This document shows, piece after piece, positions 62,936-64,000 of a DNA stretch of 64,000 nt. The position numbers were made by a program, and so were the translations under genes. The first letter of the stretch is position 1. The number at the start of each line of letters is the position of its first letter. The notes beneath the pieces were generated by a model, which saw nothing but the letters and a program-made list of their open reading frames with translations, was not told where the DNA came from and made no database searches. The stretch lies in assembly GCA_002794735.1 (NCBI GenBank), contig NBAZ01000005.1:558001-622000 (forward strand), written 5' to 3'. The DNA is from Pyrrhoderma lamaoense (lineage: Eukaryota > Basidiomycota > Agaricomycetes > Hymenochaetales > Hymenochaetaceae).

Positions 62936-63229
62936 ACATCTAGGTTAACATGTTTGTCTAGGTATTATAGTATGAATCTAGAAAATATGAGCATACCTGA
63001 GTATACCTGAATTTTTGTGTAATTTTAACTCTGGACCGACATGTAAATAATATTGTGTTTCGTGTATTTCTATGTAACCTAGGTGCCATGCGTAAACCTA
63101 GGCCGGTAATATCTAGGTTGACCTGTAGGCCAAACCTACGTAACTGTCAACCTAGGTTTATCTAGATGTTTTAGGTAGCCTGGAATAACCAAGGCGTATG
63201 TAATATCTGCTACATCTAGACTGACTTGT
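62936..63229 (+). repeat. Four degenerate copies of an 18-bp CTAG-containing motif
   Basis: Copies at 62936-62953 (ACATCTAGGTTAACATGT), 63027-63044 (AACTCTGGACCGACATGT), 63109-63126 (ATATCTAGGTTGACCTGT) and 63212-63229 (ACATCTAGACTGACTTGT) lie about 82-103 bp apart on the same strand. The whole stretch from 62885 to 63219 carries eleven CTAG tetranucleotides, several in longer palindromes such as ACCTAGGT. It abuts the NACHT exon. Confidence 0.6.
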
Positions 63230-63251
63230 AAATATTTTTTTGGGTGTAATT

Positions 63252-64000
63252 ACAGGTATGCCCATGTTTCCTCAGAGCCGTGGTGAATTGACCTCGCTGA
63301 CACTCAAAACCCAATTCAGTATCCTTGTTGTAGAGCCACTCTCTACCAGTCACGTACAACATACTGTCCTCGTTGTCCTTGACGCTCTTGATGAATGTGA
63401 AACATCCCAGACCAGACACGCTCTCCTCCGCGTCTTGGGAGAAGGGCTCACTGGATTACCTCCCAGCTTCCGTTTCCTTATCACAGGACGTCCCGAGAGT
63501 GACATTGTGTCATTCTCGCAGTCACTTAAAGCATACAAAATCAATTTGAATGACGCCACAAACGGCAACAAGAAGGATGTCCGTACTTATATCAATCACG
63601 AATTCGGATTGTGGAGAAACAGTGTGAAACTGCCAGGTGACTGGCCATGGGACGACAATGTGGAGAAACTTGGAGAGGCTGCAAATGAATTGTTCATTTG
63701 GGCATCTACAGCAGTCAAGTTTGTGTTTGAGGGAAAGATAAGACGCATTGCGCGTCTGAATCGATTGGTGAACAACGCGAGAGCACTGGACTTGAACGAG
63801 TTATATGTGACTGTATTAGAGAGTTCGTTCGAGTGGGATGAAGAGACACAGACACTCTTTTCAAGCGTATTTTCGCTCATTTTCTTTGGAAAGTCTCCAC
63901 TATCGGATGAGGACATCGACGGGATCCTAGACATTGATCCAAGAACAACAAGAGAGCTACTCTCTTGTCTTCGATCGTTGGTATCATACGGATCGGGTCA
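63252..64000 (+). CDS. NACHT-domain NTPase (STAND/NLR-like), 5' part missing, runs off the window
   Basis: Open to the right edge and without a stop. After LTLKTQFSILVVEPL come the Walker B block VLVVLDALDECETSQTRHAL (about 63366-63425), LPPSFRFLITGRPESDIV (sensor-1-like), a YKINLNDATNGNKKDVRTYI block and LFIWASTAVKFVFEGK, then a winged-helix-like part (SVFSLIFFGKSPLSDEDI, LSCLRSLVSYGSG). This is the middle of a NACHT domain as found in the many basidiomycete NLR-like proteins implicated in non-self recognition and programmed cell death. A Walker A exon is not seen upstream within the window; the exon probably starts after the CAG at about 63254. Either earlier exons are far upstream, or the gene is truncated. 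The C-terminal repeat domain would lie beyond 64000. Confidence 0.85.

Noticed and set aside
63350..63934. Minus-strand open frames at the right end
   Set aside because: They are antisense to the NACHT exon, whose plus-strand reading shows clear motifs.

Overview
The window looks like nuclear DNA of a filamentous basidiomycete fungus, probably Agaricomycotina. The evidence is a set of fungal-type proteins (Rix7, Dpb11/Rad4, Sur2, Erg25, Svf1, Acl4, Sqt1, Rom-type RhoGEF, GPI-anchored wall protein), short introns of about 42-100 nt with GT..AG ends and CTAAC/CTGAC-like branch sites, and a NACHT NTPase of the large basidiomycete NLR-like class at the right edge. I cannot name the species from sequence alone. 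All functions rest on reading translated motifs; no database search was run.

Layout. Positions 1-3200 are AT-rich and gene-poor, with a short degraded direct repeat. From 3.2 to 59.1 kb the window is densely packed with housekeeping genes on both strands: TBC Rab-GAP (-), COA6 (-), RIX7 (+), PPE1 (-), a large low-complexity protein with recurring glycine-rich hydrophobic segments (+), DPB11 (-), mitochondrial uL30 (-), two tRNA-Trp genes in inverted orientation, an arrestin-like protein (+), formamidase (+), SVF1 (-), an uncharacterised protein (-), ACL4 (+), a Gln-rich protein (-), ERG25 (+), SUR2 (+), FMP32 (-), an uncharacterised nuclear-looking protein (-), a coiled-coil protein (-), a secreted GPI-anchored protein (-), a TDP2-like phosphodiesterase (-), a DH-PH-CNH RhoGEF (+), SQT1 (-) and an ERp29-domain protein disulfide isomerase (+). 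From 59.1 to 64 kb gene density falls again: AT-rich DNA, a small single-pass membrane protein, a CTAG-rich degenerate repeat block and the 5'-truncated start of a NACHT NTPase that runs off the window.

Themes. Three 60S ribosome assembly factors (RIX7, ACL4 for uL4, SQT1 for uL16) lie here but are not adjacent. ERG25 and SUR2 form a same-strand pair from one di-iron hydroxylase superfamily, and SVF1 is also linked to sphingolipids. DPB11 and the TDP2-like enzyme act in DNA replication and repair.

A major caveat: about twenty places were found where a gene reads through only if one missing base, nearly always inside a short homopolymer, is assumed. They cluster at 31-33.5 kb and 41-45 kb. 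Consensus base-deletion errors are the simplest explanation, and gene models in those stretches should be read with that in mind.
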